A stretch of DNA of 64,000 nucleotides from Pseudomonas grandcourensis. Its GTDB lineage: Bacteria > Pseudomonadota > Gammaproteobacteria > Pseudomonadales > Pseudomonadaceae. The notes under the pieces are model-generated. The model searched no databases, was not told the origin of the DNA, and worked only from the letters and a program-made list of their open reading frames with translations. The stretch covers positions 1,154,501-1,218,500 of the forward strand of contig NZ_CP150919.1 of NCBI RefSeq assembly GCF_039909015.1, written 5' to 3'. Below, one piece after another: positions 1 to 9,871 of this stretch. Every line of letters begins with the position of its first letter. Position 1 is the first letter of the stretch. A program made the translations under genes and the position numbers.

Positions 1-50
1 TGTACAAAGACGGCGTCGATATCTCGAAGATCGAGTGGGCGGCACACTAA
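1..50 (+). CDS. iscS: Cysteine desulfurase IscS, C-terminal end (partial)
   Basis: Only the last 16 sense codons and the TAA stop are inside the window. They read YKDGVDISKIEWAAH, the conserved C-terminus of housekeeping IscS desulfurases. IscS is the PLP enzyme that takes sulfur from cysteine and passes it to IscU. Its place 101 bp before iscU, at the head of a complete isc operon, supports the call. The catalytic part and the iscR regulator lie upstream of the window. Confidence 0.9.
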   Translation, partial: YKDGVDISKIEWAAH

Positions 51-151
51 ACAAAGAAGCCGCCGGATACAGATCCTGTAGCAGCGCGGCGGTAAACGCA
101 GCGTAACTACGGGGTCTCAAGAGCGGCCCTGATGAGTGAGGATTGAGAATC

Positions 152-538
152 ATGGCTTACAGCGAAAAGGTCATCGACCACTACGAAAACCCGCGCAACG
201 TCGGCAAGATGGACGCGGAAGATCCTGATGTCGGCACCGGCATGGTCGGCGCTCCGGCGTGCGGCGACGTGATGCGCCTGCAGATCAAGGTCAACGACGC
301 CGGCATCATCGAAGATGCCAAGTTCAAGACTTACGGCTGCGGTTCGGCTATCGCTTCCAGCTCCCTCGCCACCGAGTGGATGAAGGGCAAGACCCTGGAC
401 GAAGCGGAAACCATCAAGAACACCCAGCTGGCTGAAGAACTGGCCCTGCCGCCAGTGAAAATCCACTGCTCGGTACTCGCTGAAGACGCCATCAAGGCGG
501 CTGTTCGCGACTACAAGCAGAAGAAAGGCTTGATCTGA
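152..538 (+). CDS. iscU: Fe-S cluster assembly scaffold IscU
   Basis: 128 aa, the usual IscU length. IscU is the scaffold on which IscS sulfur and iron form [2Fe-2S]/[4Fe-4S] clusters before HscA/HscB-driven transfer. The three cluster cysteines are visible at C37 (GAPACGD), C63 (YGCGS) and C106 (KIHCS), with D39. The HscA recognition motif LPPVK is at residues 99-103. I chose the ATG at 152 because [14 protein letters not shown] is the canonical N-terminus and a GAGGA-like Shine-Dalgarno lies about 10 nt upstream; an in-frame TTG at 143 is less likely. It is the second gene of the isc operon. Confidence 0.98.
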   Translation: MAYSEKVIDHYENPRNVGKMDAEDPDVGTGMVGAPACGDVMRLQIKVNDAGIIEDAKFKTYGCGSAIASSSLATEWMKGKTLDEAETIKNTQLAEELALPPVKIHCSVLAEDAIKAAVRDYKQKKGLI

Positions 539-572
539 TTTTCGAGTTTTGGCGACGAGTAAGGAGTCACCG

Positions 573-896
573 ATGGCTATCAGCATGACAGAAGCGGCTG
601 CTCGACACGTGCGGCGCTCCCTCGACGGGCGCGGCAAAGGTGAAGGGATTCGTCTGGGTGTTCGCACCACGGGCTGTTCCGGCCTTGCCTACGTGCTGGA
701 GTTTGTCGACGAGGTGGTTGCAGAGGACCAGGTGTTCGAAAGTCACGGCGAAAAAGTGATCATCGACCCGAAGAGCCTGGCCTACCTGGACGGCACCGAG
801 CTCGATTTCGTCAAGGAAGGGTTGAACGAGGGCTTCAAGTTCAACAACCCCAACGTACGCGGTGAATGTGGCTGCGGCGAAAGCTTCAACATCTGA
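573..896 (+). CDS. iscA: A-type Fe-S carrier IscA
   Basis: 107 aa HesB/IscA-family carrier that moves Fe-S clusters or iron from the scaffold to apoproteins. The three ligand cysteines are C35 (TGCSG) and the C-terminal pair C99/C101 in ECGCGESF. The start at 573 gives [10 protein letters not shown], the usual IscA N-terminus, preceded by AAGGAG 8-9 nt upstream. It lies 34 bp after iscU and 8 bp before the hscB start, so it is operonic. Confidence 0.97.
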   Translation: MAISMTEAAARHVRRSLDGRGKGEGIRLGVRTTGCSGLAYVLEFVDEVVAEDQVFESHGEKVIIDPKSLAYLDGTELDFVKEGLNEGFKFNNPNVRGECGCGESFNI

Positions 897-904
897 GGCT
901 TGTC

Positions 905-1426
905 GTGGGTACTCCTTGTCATTTCGCTTTATTTGAGCTGCAACCGAGTTTCGATCTGGACCTCGATCAGCTGGCTACGCGCTACCGTGAGTTGGCGCGC
1001 AGTGTTCATCCGGACCGCTTTGCCGACGCTTCCGAGCGTGAGCAGCGGTTGGCGCTGGAGCAATCCGCGAGCCTCAACGAGGCCTACCAGACACTCAAGA
1101 ACCCACCCAAACGCGCGCGTTACCTGCTCGCCTTGAATGGTGGCGAGCTGCCGCTGGAGGTCACGGTGCATGATCCGGAGTTTCTGCTGCAACAGATGGA
1201 GTTGCGCGAAGAGCTCGAAGACCTGCAGGACAGCGCCGACCTCAATGGCGTTGCCGTCTTCAAGCGTCGCCTGAAGGCAGCCCAGGATGAGCTGAACCAA
1301 AGCTTCGCAGCTTGCTGGAACGATGCCGCGCACCGTGAACAGGCCGAACGCCTGATGCGGCGCATGCAGTTCCTCGACAAGCTCACCTACGAAGTGCGCC
1401 AGTTAGAAGAGCGCCTCGACGATTAA
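905..1426 (+). CDS. hscB: Fe-S cluster assembly co-chaperone HscB (Hsc20)
   Basis: 173 aa J-type co-chaperone that delivers IscU to HscA and stimulates its ATPase. The HPD motif of the J domain is at about residues 35-37 (SVHPDRFA). The C-terminal half is the helical IscU-binding domain, rich in Glu, Gln, Leu and Arg. The start is taken as GTG at 905, giving (V/M)[15 protein letters not shown], which matches family N-termini. The same frame is open upstream into iscA, but a start there would overlap iscA and add unrelated residues. It sits between iscA and hscA. Confidence 0.95.
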   Translation: MGTPCHFALFELQPSFDLDLDQLATRYRELARSVHPDRFADASEREQRLALEQSASLNEAYQTLKNPPKRARYLLALNGGELPLEVTVHDPEFLLQQMELREELEDLQDSADLNGVAVFKRRLKAAQDELNQSFAACWNDAAHREQAERLMRRMQFLDKLTYEVRQLEERLDD

Positions 1427-1477
1427 CCCAGTGCCGCTCCGGTCGCACGCCTGATATACAGATAAGTCCTGATAACG

Positions 1478-3343
1478 ATGGCCCTACTGCAGATCGCCGA
1501 ACCCGGCCAAAGTCCTCAACCGCACCAGCGTCGTCTGGCTGTGGGGATCGACTTGGGCACTACCAATTCGCTGGTCGCTGCATTGCGCAGTGGTCTTTCC
1601 GAGCCACTTGCCGACGCAGAAGGGCGGGTCATCCTGCCGTCTGCCGTGCGCTACCACGCCGATCGCGTCGAGGTGGGCGAATCCGCCAAGCTGGCCGCCG
1701 CCACCGATCCGTTGAACACCGTGCTGTCGGTCAAGCGCTTGATGGGTCGTGGTCTGTCCGACGTCAAGCAGTTGGGTGACCAGTTGCCGTACCGCTTTGT
1801 CGGTGGCGAGTCGCACATGCCGTTCATCGACACGATCCAGGGCCCGAAAAGCCCGGTGGAAGTGTCCGCCGATATCCTCAAGGTCCTGCGTCAACGCGCC
1901 GAAGCGACCCTGGGTGGTGAGCTGGTGGGTGCGGTGATCACCGTTCCGGCCTATTTCGACGACGCTCAGCGTCAAGCCACCAAGGATGCGGCCAAACTGG
2001 CCGGTCTGAACGTGCTGCGCTTGCTCAATGAGCCGACCGCAGCCGCTGTGGCTTATGGTCTGGACCAACACGCCGAAGGCCTGGTCGCGATTTACGACCT
2101 GGGCGGCGGCACGTTCGATATTTCGATTCTGCGCCTGACCGGCGGTGTCTTTGAAGTCTTGGCTACCGGTGGCGACAGCGCCTTGGGTGGCGATGACTTC
2201 GACCACGCGATCGCTGGCTGGATCATCGAGAGCGCCGGCCTGTCCGCCGATCTCGATCCGGGTGCGCAACGTAACTTGCTGCAAACCGCCTGTGCGGCCA
2301 AGGAAGCCCTGACCAATACTGCGGCCGTTGAAGTCGTCCATGGCGACTGGAAAGCCGAGCTGACCCGCGAAGCCTTCAATGCGCTGATCGAGCCGATGGT
2401 CGCTCGCAGCCTGAAAGCCTGCCGCCGCGCTGTGCGTGACTCCGGTATCGAACTGGAAGACGTGCATGCCGTGGTCATGGTCGGTGGTTCGACTCGCGTA
2501 CCTCGCGTTCGCGACGCCGTCGCCGAAGCCTTCGGTCGCCAGCCACTGACTGAAATCGACCCGGATCAAGTGGTAGCCATCGGTGCTGCGATCCAGGCCG
2601 ATACTTTGGCCGGCAACAAGCGTGACGGCGGCGAACTGTTGTTGCTGGACGTGATTCCGCTGTCCCTGGGGCTGGAAACCATGGGCGGCCTGATGGAGAA
2701 GGTGATTCCGCGCAACACCACCATCCCTGTTGCCCGCGCCCAGGACTTCACCACTTATAAAGATGGCCAGTCGGCCATGGCCATCCATGTATTGCAGGGC
2801 GAGCGCGAGCTGATCAGTGACTGCCGCTCCCTGGCGCGCTTTGAACTGCGCGGCATTCCGGCGATGGTGGCGGGGGCGGCGAAGATTCGCGTGACCTTCC
2901 AGGTCGATGCCGACGGTCTGCTCAGCGTTTCCGCCCGCGAACTGGGTTCGGGCGTTGAGGCCAGCATTCAGGTCAAGCCGTCCTACGGCCTGACCGACGG
3001 CGAAATCGCCAAAATGCTCAAGGATTCGTTCCAGCACGCCAATGACGACAAGGTTGCCCGCGTACTGCGCGAGCAGCAGGTCGACGCCCAGCGCCTGATC
3101 GAAGCGGTGCAGGCAGCTCTTGAGGTGGATGGCGAGCGCTTGCTCGACGCCGAAGAGCGCATGGTCATCGACATGCAGGTGCAGGAACTGACCGAACTGA
3201 TGAAAGGTACCGATGGTTACGCCATCGAGCAGCAGACCAAGCGTCTGTCGCAAGTGACCGACGCTTTTGCTGCCCGCCGTATGGATTTGACGGTGAAAGC
3301 CGCTCTGTCGGGGCGCAACCTGAATGAAATCGAGGATATCTGA
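1478..3343 (+). CDS. hscA: Hsp70-class Fe-S chaperone HscA
   Basis: 621 aa, close to the roughly 616 aa of the family. HscA uses ATP with HscB to release clusters from IscU, recognising its LPPVK motif. The Hsp70 phosphate-1 signature [10 protein letters not shown] is near residue 22-32, the phosphate-2 motif [12 protein letters not shown] near 205 and the adenosine motif [13 protein letters not shown] near 333. A substrate-binding domain and helical lid follow. Its TGA overlaps the fdx ATG by one base (TGATG), which suggests translational coupling. Confidence 0.98.
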   Translation: MALLQIAEPGQSPQPHQRRLAVGIDLGTTNSLVAALRSGLSEPLADAEGRVILPSAVRYHADRVEVGESAKLAAATDPLNTVLSVKRLMGRGLSDVKQLGDQLPYRFVGGESHMPFIDTIQGPKSPVEVSADILKVLRQRAEATLGGELVGAVITVPAYFDDAQRQATKDAAKLAGLNVLRLLNEPTAAAVAYGLDQHAEGLVAIYDLGGGTFDISILRLTGGVFEVLATGGDSALGGDDFDHAIAGWIIESAGLSADLDPGAQRNLLQTACAAKEALTNTAAVEVVHGDWKAELTREAFNALIEPMVARSLKACRRAVRDSGIELEDVHAVVMVGGSTRVPRVRDAVAEAFGRQPLTEIDPDQVVAIGAAIQADTLAGNKRDGGELLLLDVIPLSLGLETMGGLMEKVIPRNTTIPVARAQDFTTYKDGQSAMAIHVLQGERELISDCRSLARFELRGIPAMVAGAAKIRVTFQVDADGLLSVSARELGSGVEASIQVKPSYGLTDGEIAKMLKDSFQHANDDKVARVLREQQVDAQRLIEAVQAALEVDGERLLDAEERMVIDMQVQELTELMKGTDGYAIEQQTKRLSQVTDAFAARRMDLTVKAALSGRNLNEIEDI

Positions 3344-3684
3344 TGCCGCAGGTAATTTTTCTGCCACACGAGAAGTTTTGCCCTGAAGGCATGGTTGTTG
3401 AAGCTGAGACAGGTATTTCCATCCTCGAACTGGCCCATGAGCACCACATCGAGATGGAAAGCGCTTGCGGCGGCGTCTGCGCCTGTACCACCTGCCACTG
3501 CATCATCCGCGAGGGTTTCGACTCGCTGGAAGAGGCTGACGAGCTGGAAGAGGACTACCTTGATAAGGCTTGGGGTCTTGAGCGCGAGTCCCGCCTGGGG
3601 TGCCAGGCCAAGGTCGGTACCGAAGACCTGACCGTCGAGATTCCGAAGTACTCGCTCAACCACGCAGCCGAAGCACCGCACTGA
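3343..3684 (+). CDS. fdx: ISC-system [2Fe-2S] ferredoxin Fdx
   Basis: 113 aa adrenodoxin-type ferredoxin that supplies electrons during cluster assembly. The four cluster cysteines fall at C42, C48, C51 (in ACGGVCACTTC) and C87 (RLGCQAK), the spacing of bacterial isc ferredoxins. An acidic stretch of Glu/Asp around residues 61-75 fits docking to partner proteins. Its ATG overlaps the hscA stop, and iscX follows 14 bp downstream. Confidence 0.97.
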   Translation: MPQVIFLPHEKFCPEGMVVEAETGISILELAHEHHIEMESACGGVCACTTCHCIIREGFDSLEEADELEEDYLDKAWGLERESRLGCQAKVGTEDLTVEIPKYSLNHAAEAPH

Positions 3685-3698
3685 TTCAAGGAATTGTC

Positions 3699-3899
3699 AT
3701 GAAACTCAAGTGGACTGATGTGCTGGAGATCGCGATCCAGCTGGCTGAAAGCAAGCCCGACGTGGACCCTATGTCGGTCAACTTCGTCGATCTGCGTAAA
3801 TGGGTGATGGAACTGCCCGATTTCGACGACATGCCTGAGCATTGTGGCGAAAAGATCCTGGAGGCCATTCAGGCCCACTGGATCGAAGAACGCGACTGA
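3699..3899 (+). CDS. iscX: Fe-S cluster assembly protein IscX
   Basis: 66 aa acidic protein of the IscX/YfhJ family, which binds IscS and iron and tunes the rate of cluster assembly. It begins MKLKWTDVLEIAIQLAE, with the conserved WTD near the N-terminus, and has many Asp/Glu. I chose the ATG at 3699, preceded by AAGGA 7 nt upstream; the frame is open further upstream but that part overlaps fdx. It is the last isc gene and is followed by a hairpin at 3929. Confidence 0.96.
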   Translation: MKLKWTDVLEIAIQLAESKPDVDPMSVNFVDLRKWVMELPDFDDMPEHCGEKILEAIQAHWIEERD

Positions 3900-3928
3900 G
3901 CCACGCCGCAGGTTAGGCAATACCCGAG

Positions 3929-3957
3929 AACCCGCGTATAATTCGCGGGTTTAATTT
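3929..3957 (+). terminator. isc-operon hairpin with TATAAT in its loop
   Basis: Arms AACCCGCG (3929-3936) and CGCGGGTT (3944-3951) enclose a 7-nt loop; a short A/T-rich run including TTTTT follows. This fits an intrinsic terminator for iscSUA-hscBA-fdx-iscX. The loop contains a perfect TATAAT (3937-3942) with a poor -35 candidate, TTAGGC (3913-3918), at 18 bp. The same bases may therefore also be the -10 element of ndk, which starts 46 bp after the hexamer. Confidence 0.65.
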
Positions 3958-3987
3958 TTCGTAAATTACCGTTTCTGGAGTTACACC

Positions 3988-4413
3988 ATGGCTGTTCAAC
4001 GTACTTTCTCCATCATCAAGCCTGACGCCGTTGCTAAAAACGTGATCGGCGAGATCACCACTCGTTTCGAAAAAGCTGGCCTGCGCGTTGTAGCTTCGAA
4101 ACTGAAGCAACTGTCCAAAGCTGAAGCCGAAGGCTTCTACGCTGAGCACAGCGCTCGTGGTTTCTTCGGTGACCTGGTTGCTTTCATGATCTCCGGTCCG
4201 GTTGTCGTTCAGGTTCTGGAAGGCGAAAACGCTATCGCTCTGAACCGTGAGCTGATGGGCGCTACCAACCCTAAAGAAGCTGCTGCCGGCACCATCCGTG
4301 CTGACTTCGCTGACTCCATCGACGCCAACGCCGTCCACGGTTCGGACTCCGAAGCCGCTGCCGCTCGCGAAATCTCGTACTTCTTCGCAGCTACTGAAGT
4401 AACCACTCGCTAA
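3988..4413 (+). CDS. ndk: Nucleoside diphosphate kinase
   Basis: 141 aa, a standard bacterial Ndk. It transfers the gamma-phosphate from ATP to other nucleoside diphosphates through a phospho-histidine. The active-site His is H117 in NAVHGSDS, and the N-terminal [11 protein letters not shown] motif is present. TGGAG lies about 8 nt before the ATG. Codon usage looks like that of a highly expressed gene. It is followed 28 bp later by rlmN. Confidence 0.98.
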   Translation: MAVQRTFSIIKPDAVAKNVIGEITTRFEKAGLRVVASKLKQLSKAEAEGFYAEHSARGFFGDLVAFMISGPVVVQVLEGENAIALNRELMGATNPKEAAAGTIRADFADSIDANAVHGSDSEAAAAREISYFFAATEVTTR

Positions 4414-4441
4414 GCATTGGCTTAAGAGTGAAGGTGAATCC

Positions 4442-5584
4442 ATGACTACATCGACTGTAAAAACTAACCTGCTGGGTCTGACTCAGCTGGAAATGGAAAA
4501 ATTCTTCGACTCAATCGGGGAGAAGCGTTTCCGTGCCGGTCAGGTAATGAAATGGATTCACCACTTTGGCGTCGATGATTTCGATGCCATGACGAACGTC
4601 AGCAAGGTCTTGCGCGAAAAGCTCAAGGCTGTTGCTGATGTCCGTGGTCCGGAAGTGGTCAGCGAGGACATCTCCAGCGACGGCACCCGCAAATGGGTGG
4701 TGCGCGTGGCGTCCGGCAGCTGCGTCGAGACCGTGTACATTCCCCAGGGCAAACGCGGCACCTTGTGCGTTTCGTCCCAGGCAGGCTGTGCCCTGGATTG
4801 CAGTTTCTGCTCCACCGGCAAGCAAGGCTTCAACAGCAACCTCACCGCCGCCGAAGTCATCGGCCAGGTGTGGATTGCCAACAAATCCTTTGGCAGCGTC
4901 CCGGCAACCGTCGACCGTGCCATCACCAACGTGGTGATGATGGGCATGGGTGAGCCGCTGCTGAACTTCGACAACGTCGTCGCGGCCATGCATCTGATGA
5001 TGGACGACCTGGGCTACGGCATTTCCAAACGCCGTGTGACCCTGTCGACCTCCGGCGTGGTGCCGATGATCGATGAGCTCTCCAAGCACATCGACGTCTC
5101 CCTGGCGTTGTCCCTGCACGCACCGAATGACGCATTGCGTAACCAATTGGTGCCGATCAACAAGAAGTATCCGCTTAAGATGCTGCTCGAGTCGTGCCAG
5201 CGCTACATGTCGAATCTCGGCGAAAAGCGCGTGCTGACCATCGAATACACCTTGCTCAAAGACATCAATGACAAGGTCGAGCATGCCGTGGAAATGATCG
5301 AGCTGCTCAAGAACATCCCGTGCAAGATCAACCTGATCCCGTTCAATCCGTTCCCGCACTCCGGTTACGAGCGCCCGAGCAACAACGCCATTCGTCGTTT
5401 CCAGGATCAGCTTCATCATGCCGGCTTCAACGTCACCGTCCGCACCACCCGTGGTGAAGACATCGATGCTGCCTGTGGTCAACTGGTAGGGCAGGTGCTG
5501 GATCGCACCCGTCGCAGCGAACGTTATATCGCGGTGCGTGAACTCAACGCCGACAACGATGTAGCGCAAGACGCCGCGAAATAA
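4442..5584 (+). CDS. rlmN: Dual-specificity 23S rRNA A2503 / tRNA A37 methyltransferase RlmN
   Basis: 380 aa radical-SAM methylase that makes 2-methyladenosine in 23S rRNA and in some tRNAs. The [4Fe-4S] motif CxxxCxxC is C116-C120-C123 (CALDCSFC). The methyl-accepting and resolving cysteines are C345 (AACGQL) and C109. As an Fe-S enzyme it is a client of the upstream isc genes. AAGGTGAAT precedes the ATG. pilF follows after 16 bp. Confidence 0.97.
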   Translation: MTTSTVKTNLLGLTQLEMEKFFDSIGEKRFRAGQVMKWIHHFGVDDFDAMTNVSKVLREKLKAVADVRGPEVVSEDISSDGTRKWVVRVASGSCVETVYIPQGKRGTLCVSSQAGCALDCSFCSTGKQGFNSNLTAAEVIGQVWIANKSFGSVPATVDRAITNVVMMGMGEPLLNFDNVVAAMHLMMDDLGYGISKRRVTLSTSGVVPMIDELSKHIDVSLALSLHAPNDALRNQLVPINKKYPLKMLLESCQRYMSNLGEKRVLTIEYTLLKDINDKVEHAVEMIELLKNIPCKINLIPFNPFPHSGYERPSNNAIRRFQDQLHHAGFNVTVRTTRGEDIDAACGQLVGQVLDRTRRSERYIAVRELNADNDVAQDAAK

Positions 5585-5600
5585 CCGAGAGAGGATCTCT

Positions 5601-6359
5601 ATGTCCCTGCGCTTTGCGCTGCTTTTGCTGTTGGCCAGCCTGTGTGCTGGCTGCGTGCTTTCGGGCGACTACAACCCGATGAAGACCAGCAAGGGCCGTG
5701 ATGAAGCGCGTGAGGCGTACGTGCAACTCGGTATCGGGTATTTGCAACAAGGCATGACCGAGCGCGCCAAGGTTCCGCTGAAGAAAGCGCTGGAGCTCGA
5801 TGGCTCCGACCCTGATGCCAACGCGGCGCTGGGGCTGGTGTTCCAGGCCGAGATGGAGCCGGAACTTGCCGACGAGCATTTTCGCAAGGCGCTGGCTTCC
5901 CGTCCCGCCGATGCACGAATCCTCAATAACTACGGCAGTTTTTTGTTCGAGCAGAAACGTTACAAGGAAGCCTACGAGCGCTTTGAACAAGCCGCTGCCG
6001 ATACCCTGTATCCTGAGCGTTCAAGGGTGTTCGAGAACCTGGGCATGACCGCTGCAATGCTCGGTCAGCGCGATCTGGCCCAGCAGCAGCTGGAAAAAGC
6101 CCTGCGCCTGAACCACCAACAACCACGTGCATTGCTGGAAATGGCTGAGTTGTCTTACGAAGACAGGCATTATGTGCCCGCGCGTGACTATTACGACCGT
6201 TTTAGCCAGCTCTCCGAACAAAATGCACGTAGTCTATTGCTCGGCGTTCGGCTGGCAAAAGTGTTCGAAGACCGCGACAAGGCCGCAAGCAAAGGCCTGC
6301 AACTAAAAAGACTCTATCCCGGTACGCCGGAATATCAGCAATACCTGTCGGAGCAATGA
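5601..6359 (+). CDS. pilF: Type IV pilus secretin pilotin PilF/PilW (TPR lipoprotein)
   Basis: 252 aa. It has a lipoprotein signal peptide with lipobox LCAG-C18, followed by TPR helices (for example LGIGYLQQGMTERAKVPLKK and LGLVFQAEMEPELADEHF). Members of this family guide outer-membrane insertion and multimerisation of the PilQ secretin; the gene is called pilF in Pseudomonas and pilW elsewhere. It overlaps the rodZ start by 4 bp (ATGA). This position, between rlmN and rodZ, is conserved in pseudomonads. Confidence 0.93.
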   Translation: MSLRFALLLLLASLCAGCVLSGDYNPMKTSKGRDEAREAYVQLGIGYLQQGMTERAKVPLKKALELDGSDPDANAALGLVFQAEMEPELADEHFRKALASRPADARILNNYGSFLFEQKRYKEAYERFEQAAADTLYPERSRVFENLGMTAAMLGQRDLAQQQLEKALRLNHQQPRALLEMAELSYEDRHYVPARDYYDRFSQLSEQNARSLLLGVRLAKVFEDRDKAASKGLQLKRLYPGTPEYQQYLSEQ

Positions 6360-7390
6360 TGAAAGCGGCGCATCCCGAAGTTGTAGCAGCGAATCGCGTA
6401 AACCCCGGTGAGACTTTGCGCCAGGCCCGCGAAAGCAATGGCTGGTCGCTGGCCGAAGTGGCCCTCAAGCTCAACCTCACCACCACTTCCCTGAGCAATC
6501 TGGAAGCCGGCGCCTTCGACAAGCTGCCCGGGCATACGTTTGCCCGTGGTTACATTCGCGCCTATGCCAAATTGCTCGGCATGGACCAGGCCGTTCTGGT
6601 CCAGCAATTCGATCAATCCACCGGTACTGACTCCCAGGGCAGCAATGTTCACAGCCTGGGTCGTATTGAAGAGCCGGTTCGGGTTTCCCACACCATTTTG
6701 CGAATCGTCAGCCTGCTGTTGCTGGTCGCGGTGATTGGTGGCGGTTTCATCTGGTGGCAGGATCAGACCTCGATGCGCACCAAGGACCTGATCGGTCTGG
6801 CACCAGAGCACGTTGAAGTCGAAGGCGCCGACGGTACGACACAGATTCACCCGCTGGACGAGCCGGAAGACCAGGCCGTCGCGGAAGGACAGACCGAAGG
6901 CGGAACCGCCCTCGCGCTGCCACAGGCCGACGCTCCGGCTGAAGCACCAGAACAGGTTCAGGCGACTGCGCCGGCCGCCCCGGCAGCGCCGACCACGCCA
7001 GCCGCACCCGCGCATACCACCGCGCCTGTTGTCGCAGCGCCGGTGACCCCGGCTCCGGCGGCTCCTGCCGTCCCGGCCCCCGCGGTGACTGCACCGGTAG
7101 CCCCTGTTGCTCCTGCTCCAGCGGCAGCCACAGTCGCGCCAGTGGCCGGTCAAGGCCAGGTCCAGGTGCAATTCATCTCCGATTGCTGGACACAAGTGAC
7201 CGACGGTAGCGGCAAGGTGCTGTTCAGCGGTCTCAAACGCAAAGGCGACAGCCTGGCAGTCAATGGCAAGCCACCGTTTGCCGTGCGTCTGGGCTTTGCC
7301 CGTGGCGCTCAGGTCAGCTACAACGGCCAGCCGGTTGATGTCGCTCCGTTCACCAGTGGCGAGACTGCTCGCCTGAAGTTGGGTCAATAA
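6356..7390 (+). CDS. rodZ: Cytoskeleton protein RodZ
   Basis: 344 aa bitopic inner-membrane protein linking MreB to the cell-wall elongation machinery. Domains in order: a cytoplasmic Xre-like helix-turn-helix (about 16-85, GETLRQARESNGWSLAEVA), one TM helix (about 114-134), an Ala/Pro-rich periplasmic linker (about 170-262) and a C-terminal DUF4115 beta domain (about 264-344). The start overlaps the pilF stop. An alternative ATG one codon later cannot be excluded. ispG follows 3 bp after the stop. Confidence 0.94.
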   Translation: MMKAAHPEVVAANRVNPGETLRQARESNGWSLAEVALKLNLTTTSLSNLEAGAFDKLPGHTFARGYIRAYAKLLGMDQAVLVQQFDQSTGTDSQGSNVHSLGRIEEPVRVSHTILRIVSLLLLVAVIGGGFIWWQDQTSMRTKDLIGLAPEHVEVEGADGTTQIHPLDEPEDQAVAEGQTEGGTALALPQADAPAEAPEQVQATAPAAPAAPTTPAAPAHTTAPVVAAPVTPAPAAPAVPAPAVTAPVAPVAPAPAAATVAPVAGQGQVQVQFISDCWTQVTDGSGKVLFSGLKRKGDSLAVNGKPPFAVRLGFARGAQVSYNGQPVDVAPFTSGETARLKLGQ

Positions 7391-7393
7391 GTC

Positions 7394-8503
7394 ATGCACG
7401 GCGAATCTCCAATCAAACGTCGCGAATCCCGCAAGATCTGGGTCGGTAACGTGCCTGTTGGCGGCGATGCGCCTATCGCTGTGCAGAGCATGACCAACAG
7501 CGACACCAACGATGTCGCGGCCACCGTCGCGCAAATCAATCGCCTGGAAGCGGCCGGCGTCGATATCGTGCGGATCTCCGTACCGGACATGGACGCCGCC
7601 GAAGCCTTCGGCAAGATCAAGCAGTTGGTCAAAGTACCTTTGGTTGCCGACATTCATTTCGACTACCGGATCGCTCTGCGCGTAGCCGAACTGGGTGTCG
7701 ATTGCCTGCGGATCAACCCGGGCAACATCGGTCGCGAAGACCGTGTGCGTGCGGTGGTGGATGCCGCCCGTGACCGCGGGATCCCGATCCGTATCGGCGT
7801 GAACGCCGGTTCCCTGGAAAAAGACCTGCAAAAGAAATACGGCGAGCCGACCCCGGCGGCGCTGGTCGAGTCTGCCTTGCGCCACGTCGAGCACCTTGAG
7901 CGCCTGAACTTCCAGGACTTCAAGGTCAGCGTGAAAGCTTCCGATGTGTTCATGGCCGTCGAAGCCTACCGCTTGCTGGCCAAGGAAATCGTCCAGCCGC
8001 TGCACCTGGGCATCACCGAAGCCGGTGGTTTGCGTTCCGGCACGGTGAAATCTGCCGTGGGCCTCGGTATGCTGCTCGCCGAAGGGATTGGCGATACTAT
8101 TCGCATCTCGTTGGCGGCCGACCCGGTCGAGGAAGTGAAAGTCGGCTACGACATTCTCAAGTCCCTGCACCTGCGTTCCCGTGGCATCAACTTCATCGCC
8201 TGCCCGAGTTGCTCGCGGCAGAACTTCGATGTGGTCAAGACCATGAACGAGCTGGAAGGGCGTCTCGAGGATTTGCTGGTGCCGCTGGATGTCGCGGTGA
8301 TCGGTTGCGTGGTCAACGGCCCTGGCGAAGCCAAGGAAGCCCACATCGGCTTGACCGGCGGCACACCGAACCTGATTTACATCGACGGCAAGCCGTCGCA
8401 GAAGCTGACGAATGACAATCTGGTGGATGAGCTTGAACGCTTGATCCGCCAGAAAGCGGCCGAAAAGGTCGAAGCTGACGCTGCCGTTATTGCGCGCGGC
8501 TGA
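7394..8503 (+). CDS. ispG: 4-hydroxy-3-methylbut-2-enyl-diphosphate synthase IspG
   Basis: 369 aa [4Fe-4S] enzyme (GcpE) of the MEP isoprenoid pathway. It reduces 2-C-methyl-erythritol 2,4-cyclodiphosphate to HMBPP, using flavodoxin or ferredoxin electrons. The cluster ligands C270 and C273 (ACPSC) and C305 ([11 protein letters not shown]) match those of E. coli. It starts 3 bp after rodZ and is co-oriented with hisS. Its Fe-S need links it functionally to the isc operon at the start of the window. Confidence 0.98.
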   Translation: MHGESPIKRRESRKIWVGNVPVGGDAPIAVQSMTNSDTNDVAATVAQINRLEAAGVDIVRISVPDMDAAEAFGKIKQLVKVPLVADIHFDYRIALRVAELGVDCLRINPGNIGREDRVRAVVDAARDRGIPIRIGVNAGSLEKDLQKKYGEPTPAALVESALRHVEHLERLNFQDFKVSVKASDVFMAVEAYRLLAKEIVQPLHLGITEAGGLRSGTVKSAVGLGMLLAEGIGDTIRISLAADPVEEVKVGYDILKSLHLRSRGINFIACPSCSRQNFDVVKTMNELEGRLEDLLVPLDVAVIGCVVNGPGEAKEAHIGLTGGTPNLIYIDGKPSQKLTNDNLVDELERLIRQKAAEKVEADAAVIARG

Positions 8504-8540
8504 ACCTGACTGAAGAGCCGAACGAATTTAAGGATTTAAA

Positions 8541-9830
8541 GTGAGCAAGTCATTGCAAGCCATTCGTGGCATGAACGACATCCTGCCCGAACAGACTCCC
8601 CTGTGGCGTCATTTCGAAGGCACCGTTTCGCGTCTGCTGGATAACTACGGTTACAAGCAGATCCGCATGCCGATCGTCGAGTTCACCGAACTGTTCAAGC
8701 GTTCCATCGGTGAAGTGACCGACATCGTCGAAAAAGAGATGTACACCTTCGACGACCGCAACGGCGACTCCCTGACCCTGCGCCCTGAAGGCACGGCGGC
8801 CTGTGTGCGCGCAGTGCTCGAGCACGGCATCACCGGCGGCGGCCAGGTTCAGAAACTCTGGTACATCGGCCCGATGTTCCGCCACGAGCGTCCGCAGAAA
8901 GGCCGTTATCGCCAGTTCCACCAGATCGGCGTCGAAGTGTTCAACCTCGACGGTCCGGACATCGACGCCGAGCTGATCGTGCTGACCTGGCGTCTGTGGG
9001 GCGAACTGGGCATCCGCGATGCGGTCAAGCTCGAGCTCAACAGCCTGGGCACCAGCGAATCCCGTGGCCGCTACCGTGAAGCGCTGGTCGAGTTCCTGTC
9101 CGGTCACCTGGACAAACTGGACGAAGACAGCCAGCGTCGCCTGAAGACCAACCCGCTGCGCGTCCTGGACACCAAGAACGCCGAGACACAGGCGATTCTG
9201 GTCGATGCACCGAAAATGGCCGACTACCTCGACGAAGAATCCCGTGTGCATTTCGAGGGCCTCAAGGCTCGCCTGGACGCCGCCGGCATTCCTTACGTGA
9301 TCAACCCGAAGCTGGTGCGCGGGCTGGATTACTACAGCAAGACCGTTTTCGAATGGGTCACCGACAAACTGGGTGCCCAAGGCACCGTGTGTGCCGGCGG
9401 TCGTTACGACGGTCTGGTGGAGCAGATGGGCGGCAAGCCTACGGCTGGCGTCGGTTTCGCCATGGGCATCGAGCGTCTGGTGCTGCTGCTGGAAACCCTC
9501 GAGCAGATCCCGCAAGAGATCTCCCGTCAGGTCGACGTCTATCTCTGTGCCTTCGGTGAAGCCGCCGAACTGGCCGGCCTGACCCTGGCGGAGCGCGTTC
9601 GTGACCAGTTGCCCAACCTGCGCCTGCAAGTGAATGCCGGCGCCGGCAGTTTCAAAAGCCAGTTCAAGAAGGCCGACAAGAGCGGTGCGCTGTACGCGCT
9701 GATCCTCGGTGACGACGAAATGGCCCAGCAAGTGGTAGGTTTCAAACCCCTGCGTGGCCAGGGCGAACAACAAAGCATTGCCTGGGATGCGCTTGCTGCA
9801 CACCTGGCCACCTGCGTCGTGCAGGGTTGA
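8541..9830 (+). CDS. hisS: Histidyl-tRNA synthetase
   Basis: 429 aa class II synthetase charging tRNA-His. Class II motif 2 ([19 protein letters not shown]), the histidine motifs LVRGLDYYS and AGGRYDGL, and a C-terminal anticodon-binding domain are visible. The start codon is GTG at 8541, after AAGGA 11 nt upstream, giving [13 protein letters not shown], the usual N-terminus. It lies 37 bp after ispG and 41 bp before yfgM. Confidence 0.98.
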   Translation: MSKSLQAIRGMNDILPEQTPLWRHFEGTVSRLLDNYGYKQIRMPIVEFTELFKRSIGEVTDIVEKEMYTFDDRNGDSLTLRPEGTAACVRAVLEHGITGGGQVQKLWYIGPMFRHERPQKGRYRQFHQIGVEVFNLDGPDIDAELIVLTWRLWGELGIRDAVKLELNSLGTSESRGRYREALVEFLSGHLDKLDEDSQRRLKTNPLRVLDTKNAETQAILVDAPKMADYLDEESRVHFEGLKARLDAAGIPYVINPKLVRGLDYYSKTVFEWVTDKLGAQGTVCAGGRYDGLVEQMGGKPTAGVGFAMGIERLVLLLETLEQIPQEISRQVDVYLCAFGEAAELAGLTLAERVRDQLPNLRLQVNAGAGSFKSQFKKADKSGALYALILGDDEMAQQVVGFKPLRGQGEQQSIAWDALAAHLATCVVQG

Positions 9831-9871
9831 AGCTGTCTTAACAGCCGAATTAGCGATTAAGGAGTATTGGG

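Noticed and set aside
1484..3367. 627-codon - strand frame opposite hscA, and similar long frames opposite rlmN, ispG, der, leuA, pepA, lepA and guaA
   Set aside because: Same shadow effect; each lies wholly over a gene with intact motifs and has no promoter or Shine-Dalgarno of its own.
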